Positions 42,473 to 52,668 of a stretch of 64,000 nucleotides of DNA are shown in pieces. The notes beneath the pieces were generated by a model. It saw nothing but the letters and a program-made list of their open reading frames with translations, had not been told where the DNA came from and made no database searches. Made by a program: the position numbers and the translations under genes. The stretch is taken from the NCBI GenBank assembly GCA_050010655.1, contig JBEKKP010000001.1, forward strand, positions 3,173 through 67,172, in the 5' to 3' direction. Origin of the DNA: Palsa-851 sp050010655. Its GTDB lineage: Bacteria > Chloroflexota > Dormibacteria > Aeolococcales > Aeolococcaceae. How positions within the stretch are numbered: position 1 is the stretch's first letter; the number at the start of each line of letters is the position of its first letter.

Positions 42473-45400
42473 CAGCGCACATATCACGGCTCACTCCAAC
42501 CATCACACCGATGCCGACCAGTAATCCTCCTGCGCCAGCCACCGCGATGCCGGTACCGATCACGTAAGGCGCATCAAATAGAGGCAGGCTGATCGTCTCT
42601 AAGACCCCAAGGGTTTCCGTGGTGTCGATCGCGGCCGTCGTTGCGACAACCGCATCAAGCAAACCCCCGGTGAGAACGGTCCCGGCGACGATCCCAGCGA
42701 CGCCGACCGCAATAAGACCAGCAGCGGTCGGATGGTTCCAGGCCCACGTCGCACCCGTGGCGACCGCGTCCACGGCAGCGCTTGCCCCAGTGGCGACGGC
42801 ATCCGCGGCGTCGGTAACACACCCAAGCGGGTCGGTCCAACCACAATCGAGTCCACTAGGATCACGGCCGTTCAGCGGGTTATCAAAGACGTACCCGTAT
42901 GGGGTCCGGGTGATCATGACCGCGAGATCGCGCGTTAGGAATTGAGACGTGGTCGTATCGTAATAGCGGGCCTGCAGGTAGTACAGACCACTTTCCGCGT
43001 CCTTGTACTGCCCCGCGAAGAGAAACGGATTGGGCACCGACCCCGTCGAGCTGGAGAGGTTCCCATAGGTGTCGTAGCTATATGTTGCCTTCACCGTCCC
43101 TGACGTGTCGGTCAGCACTCGCGTCGAACCGAGTTGATCCGCGTGGTAGAGGAGCACGCCAGACCCAGAGATCTGCTCGAGCGGGGTGCCGTCGGGACCG
43201 TAGATGTAGTCGGTCACGCTGCCTCCAGCAACCCGCTCTTGAAGCAGCGTTGGCAGGCTGCCGGAGACGTTCCAAGCGAAGTCGGTCGTCGTGCTTCCCA
43301 CCGTCTTGCTCATGCGCACCCCATTGACGTTGTATGTGTACGTTCCCACCGTCGTCGGGCTCGTGCATGACGATCCCGTTCCGGACGTGATCTTGATCAG
43401 GCGGTCAGCCTGGTCGTATACATCACAGGTCGCTGCGCCGCTGACCGGCACCGCGCTGGTGCGATTCCCGCGCGTGTCGAACCCATAGGCCGTCGCCCCC
43501 GTCGGTTGCGATCCGCACGCATTCGAAGAGACCGTCGGAAGCGTCCAGCAGAGCTCGTTCGCGCTGTTGTACGTCAAGGTCTCGGTGCCTGCCTGGGTCA
43601 TCTCGTCGGCCGCATCGTACGCGTAGGAGGTCGCGCCGCTCGGAGGCGCCGCGCAGGTGCCGCCCCCGTTTGGTCCGCCGTAGCACACCTGCTCGCGCGT
43701 GTCGTAACCGGCGTTGAGCGCCGGTTGGCCGCTGAGCGCCGATCCGCCGGGCAGCTCCTGAGTCACCTGGTTAGCCGCATCTCGGGTCTCGCCAAACGTC
43801 GCGTAGGCCGTCCCTGCCTTGGCGTCGGAGATCGAGGTGAGGTTGTCGGCCACGTCGTAGCCGTTGGTGTCGACCAGGTCGGCAGTCCCCGAGTATGTGG
43901 TCGTCTGGAGCATCGAGTCCTTGGTGTAGCCAAACGTTGCCGTATTGCCTAGCCAGTCCCCGATGGTTTGGAGCCGGCCCGCGAGATCGTACGTGAGCGT
44001 CTCGGCGGTGCTCACACCCGGATAGGTGAGGCTCGTCAGGCGGCCAGCGAGGTCGTACCCATAGGACGTGGTATTCCCGAAGCCATCTTGCGAGCTGGTG
44101 AGCTCATTGAGCGTGTCGTACTGCAACGACCAGTTCCCGGTGCCGTCGGTCCAGCTGGTCCGCAGCCCGTCGGGGGTGTAGAGAATGTTGGTCACATTCG
44201 GCGTCGTCCCGTCCGAGTAGGTGACCGACGCCAGCTCGTTGTCGGCGTCGTACCCGTAGGTCGCCGTCTGGGACGGCGATTGCGGGTCGATGACCTTGGT
44301 TTGGTTGCCGTTGGCATCGTATTGATAGCTCGTGGTCCGGGCCGTCCCGTCGTTGAAGGTCATGCTGGTTAGCCGCGCCTGACTGTCGTAGCCGTAGCTG
44401 ATGGTGTTGTTCAGCCCGTCCTTCTGGTCCTCGATCGTCCCGTCGAGGTTGTAGTCAGTGTGCTGATCAGCCTGGTTCGGCGCGATGATGTCTGTTTGCT
44501 CGTTCTGGGCGTCGTACTTGTACGTCGTCTCATTGTTGTTGGCATCGATGAGGTACTGGAGGTTCTCATCGGCGTCGTACAGGTACTGCGTCTGGTGGTG
44601 ATTGGGGTCGGTCACCGACGTGATGCTGCCGAACGCGTCGGTCTGGTAAGTCCACGTCTGGTTGGTTGCACTGATCTTGGTCACCAACCGGCCGACGCTG
44701 TCATCGTTGTAGGTAGTCGTGTCTCCGGCCCCGTCCTCGACCGTCTTCACGTCGCCATAGGTGTCATAGGTGTACGTGGTCGTCTTCCCCGATGGGTCCG
44801 TCACCTGGTAGAGATCGCCCGACGGACCGGCCGGTGCGCCGCACCCAGTGCTCCCGTAGTAGCAGTACGTCGTCGTCGCCACCTTGCCGGTTTGGACGTC
44901 GGGGCGGCTCACCGAGGTGAGGTTCTCGTGGGCATCGTAGGTGTACGTGGTAGTGATGCCGGTCGGATCCGTGTCGGTGAGCACGTTGTTGTGCGCGTCG
45001 TAGGTCTTGGTCTCGACGCGAGCGCTCTGACCGCTCTGGGCCGGAGGCTGCACCTCGCGGATGAGGTTGCCGTTGGCGTCGTAGACCATCGTGATGACGT
45101 TGCCGTTCGCGTCGGTCTCCTGCACCGGCTCTTGCGAGCCTGCGTTGTACGCGTACGTCCAGGTCGAGGCGGTTGAGCTCCCGTAGCCCTTGGTCTCCGA
45201 CATCAGCAGCCCAAAGACGTAGACATCCTTGACCTCGTCGCCCTTCGGATCGGTGATGACCACATCCGTCTCACCCGAGGAGGCGCCAGCGGTGTAGGTG
45301 AACGTCGTCTTGTGTGCGACATCGCCGTTCTCCTGGTAATCGATCTGGCCCATGACGTTGTAGTGATTCGTCACTACGTTGCCGTTCGGGTCGGTCATCG

Positions 45401-48400
45401 TCAGGAGCAGGTGGTCGTTGGCGGTCGTGTACGTGAAGTGCGTGTGCCCGTTCTTCACGTCGTAGACGTCGGTGAGGTTGCCCTGGCCGTCGTTGTATTG
45501 GAACTGCACGGTCCGGCCGACGGGATCCTCAACCTGGGTGATGTGCGTCCCGGTCCAAGTGATCGTCAGCGCCCGCCCCGCCTGGTCTGTGATCGAGGTC
45601 AGCTCTCCGTTGGTGTAGCCGTAGGTCAGCGTGTATCCGTTGAGGTCGGTCTCGCTGGTCATCTGTCCGGCGCTGTTGAAGGTCACCGTATCCTGATCAA
45701 GGCGCACCAGGGTGAAGGTTCCATTCGCGTTGTGGGCCAGGGTGCCGATGTCCTCCGACGGGGCTTGATACCCGGCGCCATCCCACTGAAACGGCAGCTC
45801 ACTCCCGTTCTCCATGACGATGGTCGCGTCCTGCGTCGCGATGTCATAGCTCAAGGACATGCCTGCGTCAAAGCTCCATCCGTACCCAAGGGGACCGTTC
45901 TGTGTCGCGTTTTGTGAGTTGTACGTGTGGCTGAATCCGAGGTCGTACCCTCGAGCTGGGATGTCAAAGTCGGTAAACGTGTGCCAGAAGTTGCCCGTCG
46001 ACGTGGTCACTGGCGGGCCCACGTTCGAGTGCTGCTCGGCCCGGCGCAAATAGCAGGAGGCGCAGAGTCCCATGCCGCCGAACAGCTCTGCCAGAGCTTG
46101 CGGGCTTGACGGCAAATTGAAGCCGGGGCTACCGTTGATGTACGTAGTCACATCCTCACCAGCGCCGCCGTGCGAGGCAGCGATGATGTCGGGCTTACCA
46201 TCTCCGTTGATGTCGGCCGTGTCGACCTGGTACACGCTGAAACCGCTTGGCGGAGCCAGGGTGAATGGGCCTGCAAAACTAGTGCCGTCTCCATATCCCA
46301 GTCCGATGGTGACGCTGAGTGGGTTCCCGGGATACGCGCCGGCAATAATCAGGTCAGGAATGCCGTCGCCATTCACGTCAGCAACAGTAATCGAGGTTGG
46401 GCTGAGCCCCATGTTGCTTGCAGTCCAGGGGATTTGGGTGGGCGTATGACTGAAGGCGCCATCGCCGACCCCAGGGAATATGTAGACGGACTTATTGCCT
46501 CCGTTGACCACGCTCATGATGAGGTCGGGAATCCCGTTGCCTCGAAGGGAGGCGACCGCGATCGCTTGCGGAGTTCCAGGACCGCAAATGACGACACAGC
46601 CGTCCGTGTAGTCCGTGAGGTAGTTGAGCCCGCCGCTGCCGTTTGACGCGAGCACCGCGACGTTGTCACCCACAGTATTGATGCTCGGCCCCATGGCGGC
46701 CAACACCTGAGTCGGACCTCCAGGAACCAATTCGGTTAGTATCGATGTGATCCCGGCCCCATACGTCCCGAGCTCTGGACCCAGGATCCCTGCGCCAAAG
46801 GTGCCGTCGCCGTTGTTCTTGATCGTCTCAATCGCAGGCTCGTTGGAGCTCTCATTCACAGCGACCACAATGTCCAGGTGCGACGTTCCATACATTGAGG
46901 CCAGAGCTACGGCTTGGGCGCTGTACCCACCGGTCGGCAGCCGATGCGCAGCCGCGAACGTGCCGTTCCTCGTGCTGCTGCCGTAGAGAACCGAGACGCT
47001 GTCGTCGCTGCTGTTCGCAGTGATGATGTCTGGAATGCCGTCGCCGTTGATGTCGCCGATCGTAATGGCGTCGACCGGCCCGGACGTGGGGTAGCTCACC
47101 GCCCCCGCATACGTGCCGTTGGCATTCTGCAGAAAGACGTCGACCTCGGAGGCCACTCCAAGGATGAGGTCCACGCGTCCAGTGCCTCTGAGATCAGCGT
47201 GCGTGAGTACCTGAGGCTGATTCGTGTAGGCGGCATTTGCCGGATACGAGATTCCACTCCCGAACGTCGGGGCTGTCGGGGACGTCGAGGCAATGGGGAC
47301 AGCGTTCGAGGTGGCGGGCGACCCGGCCCCCAGTGCGTTGCTGGCAGCGACCGTGAACGTGTACTGCGATCCCACTGTCAGCCCAGTGATCGGCGTGGAC
47401 GTCACGTTGCCGGCGACCACGGTCGTCGTGCCGGCAGTCTTGCCTATGTACGGCGTGATGGTATACGACGACACCGGACTGCCGGTGCTGGCAAGCGGCG
47501 GCGTCCAACTGACCCGCGCCAATCCGAGCCCACCGATGGCGACGAGATTCTGAGGTGCGCTTGGCACCGTGCCGCCATACCAGCCCTCGACATCGATGAC
47601 AACGTCGGCGGCGCTCGACGACCAGATGTCGACCTTGCCATCACGCCCGACACCAACGACCGCGTCAAAATTCGCCGTGGTTGTCCCGCTCGCGTACTGG
47701 ATGTCCGATGTCCCCGGCACCGTCGAGCCGTCAGGCCACACGACCGCCCAGCCGGCGGCGGCGGGACCAATTAGCGTCACATTGATCGCCACCGCAGTGA
47801 GGGAGCCGGCGCTTGGCAGCCCGCCGGTGCCGGCGAGCAGAAAGGCGTCGATCGGGTTGCCTGGAGGCGCTGATCCGCCAGGGAGCTTGAATCCGCCGCA
47901 GTTGGTGCTGCTCGACCGCGTGTCGCACAGGCGATTGATTGCCATGGCGTCAAGATCGGTGCCCGACGGCGCGCCCGTCCCGTCCGTGGTCCAGGCATCG
48001 ACATCGACGATGACGTTCGCGCTGCCTCCGCCGGTGTTGTCAAAGATGCTGATTTCCCCGCCGGTCCCAACAGCGACGACGACGCGGTCGGAGACATTGG
48101 TCGTGGAGGTGAAACTCACGTCGGAGATCGAAGGCTGGGTTCCGCCGTACGGGTACACGATCAACTGACCTGGTCCGTTTCCGGTTGGGAGCGCGGTCAC
48201 ATCGATAACGACCGCCTGTACGCCAGACGCGGGCACGCCGCCCTGCCCGGTCACGTGAATCGTGCGCGTGGTCCCTCCAGTGAGCGCCCCCGTGCCGCTG
48301 CATTGCGTCGAATTGGAAGGGCGTGTGTCGCAGATCCGGGCGGCGGTCGCGAGCAAATTCATCCGGCCGGCCGCTCCCGTTGACGTGGCCGGGATATAGC

Positions 48401-49178
48401 CTTCGACATCAATCAGCATGTCGGTCGTTCCGGTCGAGCCGTTATAGACCGAGATCTCCCCTCCGGTTCCCAGCGGGACCTCAACCAGGTTGGCGATGTT
48501 GGTACTGGCGTAGTAGCTGACGTCGCTGCCACTTGGCTGCGCCAGGCCGTACGGGTAGAGTTCGAGAAGCCCCAGTGCCGAGGGCGCGACGGCCGTGACA
48601 TTCACGATTGCCGCGACCGCCGTCGTGGGGATACCTCCGGCGCCGCCGACGGTGACCTGGTAGGTCACGTCCGATCCGAGTCGATGACCGGCGCACGGGG
48701 TCGAGTTGCCCGTCCTCGTGTCGCATATCCTTGTTGCCGTCACCGGGATGTATTGACCCGACGGCACGACGAGGAAGGTGCTGTGCGGCGGATTGGCTGC
48801 CGAGGATCCACCCGCCGTTGTCGTCACGGTCACAGTGACCTCGCCGATTGGCTCGGCTGGCGAGACCACGGTGAGTTGGGTCGACGAGGTGACCGTCACG
48901 GCCGATCCACTGAGTGACCCAAAGCTGACCGATGTGCTGCCGGCAACGAAATTCGTGCCGGTGACGGTCAATGTGGTGCCACCGAGCGCGGCTCCAGACT
49001 CAGGCGACAGCGCGGCGACCGTCGGTGCGCCGGCAGCAAGGGCATGTAACGGAGTCGCCGCTGGAGTCACGACGAAACTCGTTCCGACCACGGCGAGTGC
49101 ACAGAAGAAGTGCGCGGCCCGGGGACGCGTTCGACCGGAAGTATTGGGCGTTGGCGCAACCGAACGGCGTCGAAGCAT
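42465..49178 (-). CDS. Giant secreted Rhs/YD-repeat protein with IPT, Cys-DTR, Fn3 and FG-GAP domains
   Basis: A 2237-aa exported protein. Order: signal peptide (FFCALAVVGTSFVVTPAA), IPT/TIG domain (about 45-130), three repeats of a domain each holding an (I/L)CDTR motif and partner Cys (about 130-550), fibronectin III (about 550-640), FG-GAP/VCBS propeller repeats with DINGDGIPDI (about 650-1060), then a long YD-repeat shell (LTYGYTNG, YDANGN, YDLAGRL) ending in the Rhs core YYLQARYYDTTTSQFLTRD and DPSGLD. The last 120 residues are hydrophobic and probably the variable tip, perhaps membrane-inserting. ATG 49178 is chosen because GGAGG lies six bases upstream. Confidence 0.85.
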   Translation of the reverse strand: MLRRRSVAPTPNTSGRTRPRAAHFFCALAVVGTSFVVTPAATPLHALAAGAPTVAALSPESGAALGGTTLTVTGTNFVAGSTSVSFGSLSGSAVTVTSSTQLTVVSPAEPIGEVTVTVTTTAGGSSAANPPHSTFLVVPSGQYIPVTATRICDTRTGNSTPCAGHRLGSDVTYQVTVGGAGGIPTTAVAAIVNVTAVAPSALGLLELYPYGLAQPSGSDVSYYASTNIANLVEVPLGTGGEISVYNGSTGTTDMLIDVEGYIPATSTGAAGRMNLLATAARICDTRPSNSTQCSGTGALTGGTTRTIHVTGQGGVPASGVQAVVIDVTALPTGNGPGQLIVYPYGGTQPSISDVSFTSTTNVSDRVVVAVGTGGEISIFDNTGGGSANVIVDVDAWTTDGTGAPSGTDLDAMAINRLCDTRSSSTNCGGFKLPGGSAPPGNPIDAFLLAGTGGLPSAGSLTAVAINVTLIGPAAAGWAVVWPDGSTVPGTSDIQYASGTTTANFDAVVGVGRDGKVDIWSSSAADVVIDVEGWYGGTVPSAPQNLVAIGGLGLARVSWTPPLASTGSPVSSYTITPYIGKTAGTTTVVAGNVTSTPITGLTVGSQYTFTVAASNALGAGSPATSNAVPIASTSPTAPTFGSGISYPANAAYTNQPQVLTHADLRGTGRVDLILGVASEVDVFLQNANGTYAGAVSYPTSGPVDAITIGDINGDGIPDIITANSSDDSVSVLYGSSTRNGTFAAAHRLPTGGYSAQAVALASMYGTSHLDIVVAVNESSNEPAIETIKNNGDGTFGAGILGPELGTYGAGITSILTELVPGGPTQVLAAMGPSINTVGDNVAVLASNGSGGLNYLTDYTDGCVVICGPGTPQAIAVASLRGNGIPDLIMSVVNGGNKSVYIFPGVGDGAFSHTPTQIPWTASNMGLSPTSITVADVNGDGIPDLIIAGAYPGNPLSVTIGLGYGDGTSFAGPFTLAPPSGFSVYQVDTADINGDGKPDIIAASHGGAGEDVTTYINGSPGFNLPSSPQALAELFGGMGLCASCYLRRAEQHSNVGPPVTTSTGNFWHTFTDFDIPARGYDLGFSHTYNSQNATQNGPLGYGWSFDAGMSLSYDIATQDATIVMENGSELPFQWDGAGYQAPSEDIGTLAHNANGTFTLVRLDQDTVTFNSAGQMTSETDLNGYTLTYGYTNGELTSITDQAGRALTITWTGTHITQVEDPVGRTVQFQYNDGQGNLTDVYDVKNGHTHFTYTTANDHLLLTMTDPNGNVVTNHYNVMGQIDYQENGDVAHKTTFTYTAGASSGETDVVITDPKGDEVKDVYVFGLLMSETKGYGSSTASTWTYAYNAGSQEPVQETDANGNVITMVYDANGNLIREVQPPAQSGQSARVETKTYDAHNNVLTDTDPTGITTTYTYDAHENLTSVSRPDVQTGKVATTTYCYYGSTGCGAPAGPSGDLYQVTDPSGKTTTYTYDTYGDVKTVEDGAGDTTTYNDDSVGRLVTKISATNQTWTYQTDAFGSITSVTDPNHHQTQYLYDADENLQYLIDANNNETTYKYDAQNEQTDIIAPNQADQHTDYNLDGTIEDQKDGLNNTISYGYDSQARLTSMTFNDGTARTTSYQYDANGNQTKVIDPQSPSQTATYGYDADNELASVTYSDGTTPNVTNILYTPDGLRTSWTDGTGNWSLQYDTLNELTSSQDGFGNTTSYGYDLAGRLTSLTYPGVSTAETLTYDLAGRLQTIGDWLGNTATFGYTKDSMLQTTTYSGTADLVDTNGYDVADNLTSISDAKAGTAYATFGETRDAANQVTQELPGGSALSGQPALNAGYDTREQVCYGGPNGGGTCAAPPSGATSYAYDAADEMTQAGTETLTYNSANELCWTLPTVSSNACGSQPTGATAYGFDTRGNRTSAVPVSGAATCDVYDQADRLIKITSGTGSSCTSPTTVGTYTYNVNGVRMSKTVGSTTTDFAWNVSGSLPTLLQERVAGGSVTDYIYGPDGTPLEQISGSGVLLYHADQLGSTRVLTDTSGTVKATYSYDTYGNLSSSTGSVPNPFLFAGQYKDAESGLYYLQARYYDTTTSQFLTRDLAVMITRTPYGYVFDNPLNGRDPSGLDCGWTDPLGCVTDAADAVATGASAAVDAVATGATWAWNHPTAAGLIAVGVAGIVAGTVLTGGLLDAVVATTAAIDTTETLGVLETISLPLFDAPYVIGTGIAVAGAGGLLVGIGVMVGVSRDMCADG

Positions 49179-49340
49179 GTGCATCCTCCATCCCGTGTCC
49201 CATGACCCGTTCGACAGCGGAGTATGCAGGTAGTTAGGCCGCCTCACTCTCTATCGACAAATGTTTACATTCATTCGTGGAATCGATACAGCCACATGGG
49301 CGAAGCCCAAACCCCACGTGACTAGTCGAGCAAGACAACC

Positions 49341-52283
49341 TCACCACGCCGGCCCAGGTGACAGCCCCTGCTCGCGCTCGAACTCCAGTTGTGAAGCTTC
49401 CAGCTGCGCATCGATCTCGGGGGTGAGCCAACCGGCGACAACCTTGCCCTCGAGGTGGTTGTGCGGGCCGCCGGTGGCGTCCTCCGCGTTGATGCGGGCG
49501 ACCGCGCGGGCAAGCCGCTCGCGCACCGCCTCCTCGGACATGCCCCTCTGACGCAACTGACGTTCCACCTGGTCGTAGGCACGCTGAGCCACCAGCCGGT
49601 CGATCTCCTCCCCGGCCTCCGCCCGGGTCGCCTCCTGGGCCAGCTCGGTTCCGCCGAGGATCTCGACCAGGGCACGCTGCCGATCGGTTGCCAGGTCCCG
49701 GAGGTCGTCCTCGGCGGTGATCCGCTCGGTCGTCTCGTAGCGCTCCGGGTAGTCGAGCGCCGACTCCTTCAACTCGCTGCGGGTCCATGCCTGTACGGTC
49801 CGCTCCTTGGCGGATCGGCTTGTTTCTTTCCAGTGCTCGACGCCGAGGGTGTCCCGCTCCGGCGGCTTGAACACCTCGTAGTAGTGGGTCGCCAGGGTGG
49901 CGCGTGACATCGCGGTGTACGCCCATTCCCGGGTGGCGCCCTCGGAGCCCACGACCAGCGCAATGTCGGCGGTCATCCCCTGTGCCTTGTGCACGGTGAG
50001 CGCGTACCCCCGGTCGATGGCGTCGTAGTGGGTGGTGTCGAGGGTGAGCTGACGCTTGTCGGGACGCTCTAGGGTGAGCGTCTGGCGCTCGACATCGACG
50101 GCGGTGACCACGCCGCGGGTGCCGTTGCTGACCGCACCGCTGCGCTCGTTGGCGAGGCAGATGACGCGATCACCCACCTGGTACTCCTTGTCACCGACCG
50201 TGAGTGCCGGACCGTGGACTCTCCCCTCGGCCACCGACCGGGCGTGAGCCAGCTCGTTGAGCGTGGCCACCTCGTCACGACGCTGGGCGAGGATGACCGT
50301 GTTGAGTCCGCCGGCCTCGAGCCGGGCGTGGTCCTCGATCACCTGGACCCGGCGCTCCGCCACCGAGTGGGCGTCGTGGATGCGGTCGTAGCGCTCGTAC
50401 TCGCGGTACGCCTCGCGCGCAGCACCGTCGCGGAGCAGCCGCAATGTCGCCCGCTCCCAGTCGTACTGCTGGCGGATGTTCTCGTGCAGCTCCACCCTGC
50501 CGATGTGATCGCTCAGGGTGCGCATCGGTGCGCCCGCTTCGATGGGCTGGAGCTGGAAGGGATCGCCGACCACGACCAGCTTGGCCTCGTCCCGTGCCGC
50601 CAGGGAGACCAGCTCGGCGAGCTGGCGGTCACCGAGCATGCCCGCCTCGTCGACCACGAGCACCCCGCCGTAGGGAAGGCGCTCGACCTGAAGCTGGTGG
50701 AGCGTCGCAGCCACGGTCGTCGATGCGATGTCGGATCCCTCCTCGAGGAGCTCGGCGGCACGCCCGGCCAGGGCGCAGCCGACCACCTCGACGCCGGAGG
50801 CATCGAGGGCTTCACGGCAGACCTCGAGCGCGTACGTCTTGCCCACCCCGGCGTCCCCTTCGATGACCAGCACGCCGGCGGGGCTGAGGCAGATCTCCTG
50901 GATCATCGCCTTCTGGTCCGCGGTGAGCGTCCGACGCGTTGCCATCGCTGCCGCGACGGTGTCGGCGCGGGCCATCCCGACGCCCGCGCCGACACGCGCT
51001 TGAGCAGTCGCCACCATGCCCCGTTCCAGGGCGAGCATCTCCGGGGTGGTGTACCGCAGGTCATGGCCGGTCTCCCTCCAGCGCAGCATCGCCTCGGGCT
51101 CGGTCTCACCGTCGCGGAGCCGAGGTGGCAGGGGTTGCACCGCTTCGCGGTCGGCGAGCATCCAGTCGACCGTCGACTCGAGCTGCACACGGCTCATGCC
51201 CAGGGGCGCATGCGAGGCGACGGCACGGATGAGGTCGCGGCGGGTGAATGTCGCCTGCCGGGAGGTGAGCCCATGTACGCCGAGGATGTCCACCGAGCGC
51301 GACACGTCGAGACGACTCAGCTCGAGCGCACCGGGCTCACGGCCGAACAGCGTCTGCACCGTTTCGCCGTCGAGCCCGACGCTCGCGGCACGTTCACGCC
51401 ACCGGGCGAAGAGATCCTCGGTTGCCGCGACCTCTTGCTTGCCCTCGCGGGTGTCGAGCGCGGCCACCTCCCGCCCGGAGCGTGTGGTCACTTCATATGC
51501 GGCCGCAGCGGCGTCGATCTGGAGCGACCGGCGCGAGAACTCACGCCGCTGCGCATCGGTGATGCCGACGATGGAGAAGCATCCCTTGCCGTCGACCACG
51601 GTGGAGATACCGAGCTCGCGCACCAAACGGTCGCGCCATTCAGCCTGGGCAATGGCGCCGGCCGCGGCGGCGTGCTGGTACAGCGGCTCACTGTGCAGCT
51701 GGCTCCAGCTCCCATCGGGACGCTGTACCCAGGTCGGGACGGTGATGTGCGTGTGCAGCTGGGGGTCGACGGTGGCGATGCCGGTGGCCGGATCGGTGAC
51801 CGGGCGGGCCGTGCGGTGCACGAACTCGGGCATGACCAGCTTGGCGCGCACCGCCTCGGTGGCCTTGGTGTCCGGGTTGTACCGGCGTGCCCAGCCGGCA
51901 TTGGCCTGGAGATACTCGGCGGCGGCCTGGACTCCCTCGCTGTGGACGCGCAGGATGGTGGACCTGGTGCGCTCGTAACCGAGCGCGTAGAGGATGCTCA
52001 CGTCCTTGGGCGCTGACACCGTCACGTCAAAGGCGACGACCGTCTGCCTGCGCCAGTGTTTGCCGAGCTCCTCACCCGTGCGTGGATGCCTGCCGGCGAG
52101 CACTGCCGCGAAGTCGGTGTCGGTCACCTCGCCGCGCAGCCCCAGCACTTCCGCACCCGGTCCGGCCCAGCGCCCTGGCGACTCACCGCGGGCGGTGTAG
52201 TACTCGATCTGCTGCTGCGCGACCGCCTCGCGCAGGTACCGCACTGCCTGCTCCACGCTGGTGAGCTTGCCGATCGAGATCAT
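49341..52283 (-). CDS. MobF-family conjugative relaxase-helicase (TrwC/TraA-like)
   Basis: A 980-aa relaxase fused to a helicase. The relaxase (1-300) starts MISIGKLTSVEQAVRYL, has the tandem tyrosines Y28/Y29 used for nicking, and the His triad H156, H177, H179 (PQLHTH) for metal. The RecD-like helicase follows with Walker A GDAGVGKT (476-483), Walker B VVDEAG (543-548), and the C-terminal motif YALTVHKAQGMT. The tail is a charged coiled region. It would nick at the element's oriT and lead the strand into a recipient through a helper secretion system. The intergenic region upstream (52284-53329) is the natural place for oriT. Confidence 0.93.
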   Translation of the reverse strand: MISIGKLTSVEQAVRYLREAVAQQQIEYYTARGESPGRWAGPGAEVLGLRGEVTDTDFAAVLAGRHPRTGEELGKHWRRQTVVAFDVTVSAPKDVSILYALGYERTRSTILRVHSEGVQAAAEYLQANAGWARRYNPDTKATEAVRAKLVMPEFVHRTARPVTDPATGIATVDPQLHTHITVPTWVQRPDGSWSQLHSEPLYQHAAAAGAIAQAEWRDRLVRELGISTVVDGKGCFSIVGITDAQRREFSRRSLQIDAAAAAYEVTTRSGREVAALDTREGKQEVAATEDLFARWRERAASVGLDGETVQTLFGREPGALELSRLDVSRSVDILGVHGLTSRQATFTRRDLIRAVASHAPLGMSRVQLESTVDWMLADREAVQPLPPRLRDGETEPEAMLRWRETGHDLRYTTPEMLALERGMVATAQARVGAGVGMARADTVAAAMATRRTLTADQKAMIQEICLSPAGVLVIEGDAGVGKTYALEVCREALDASGVEVVGCALAGRAAELLEEGSDIASTTVAATLHQLQVERLPYGGVLVVDEAGMLGDRQLAELVSLAARDEAKLVVVGDPFQLQPIEAGAPMRTLSDHIGRVELHENIRQQYDWERATLRLLRDGAAREAYREYERYDRIHDAHSVAERRVQVIEDHARLEAGGLNTVILAQRRDEVATLNELAHARSVAEGRVHGPALTVGDKEYQVGDRVICLANERSGAVSNGTRGVVTAVDVERQTLTLERPDKRQLTLDTTHYDAIDRGYALTVHKAQGMTADIALVVGSEGATREWAYTAMSRATLATHYYEVFKPPERDTLGVEHWKETSRSAKERTVQAWTRSELKESALDYPERYETTERITAEDDLRDLATDRQRALVEILGGTELAQEATRAEAGEEIDRLVAQRAYDQVERQLRQRGMSEEAVRERLARAVARINAEDATGGPHNHLEGKVVAGWLTPEIDAQLEASQLEFEREQGLSPGPAW

Positions 52284-52668
52284 CGCGGAAAAGCGTCCTG
52301 CACGAGCTTCAGCGTAGGGAGCAAACGCCTACACGGCGCTTACGTTTTCGGAACGTTTGATCTGGAAGAAATCAGCGATGCAACTGTGTGCGATTTAGGG
52401 TGGATGATGCCTGTGCGCGAGGTCGTGAAGGCGGTGACAAGAGGTGTAATGCATGTGCGCGTGTCGGAGGTGAAGACGAGATGGCCGAGAGGTGGAGGAT
52501 TGAGAGATGACGTCGAGGAACCCCGAGGCGCTGCCGAAGACCCTCTCCCTGCAGACCGTCGGCCGGCGCGGCCCTCCCTGCGGTCGCGGGCGTGAGCATC
52601 GCGGACCGCATTGGCCCTGACCGCAGGGTGCCTCCACAGCGCGAGCGGACGCGACGTACGTGTGTATA

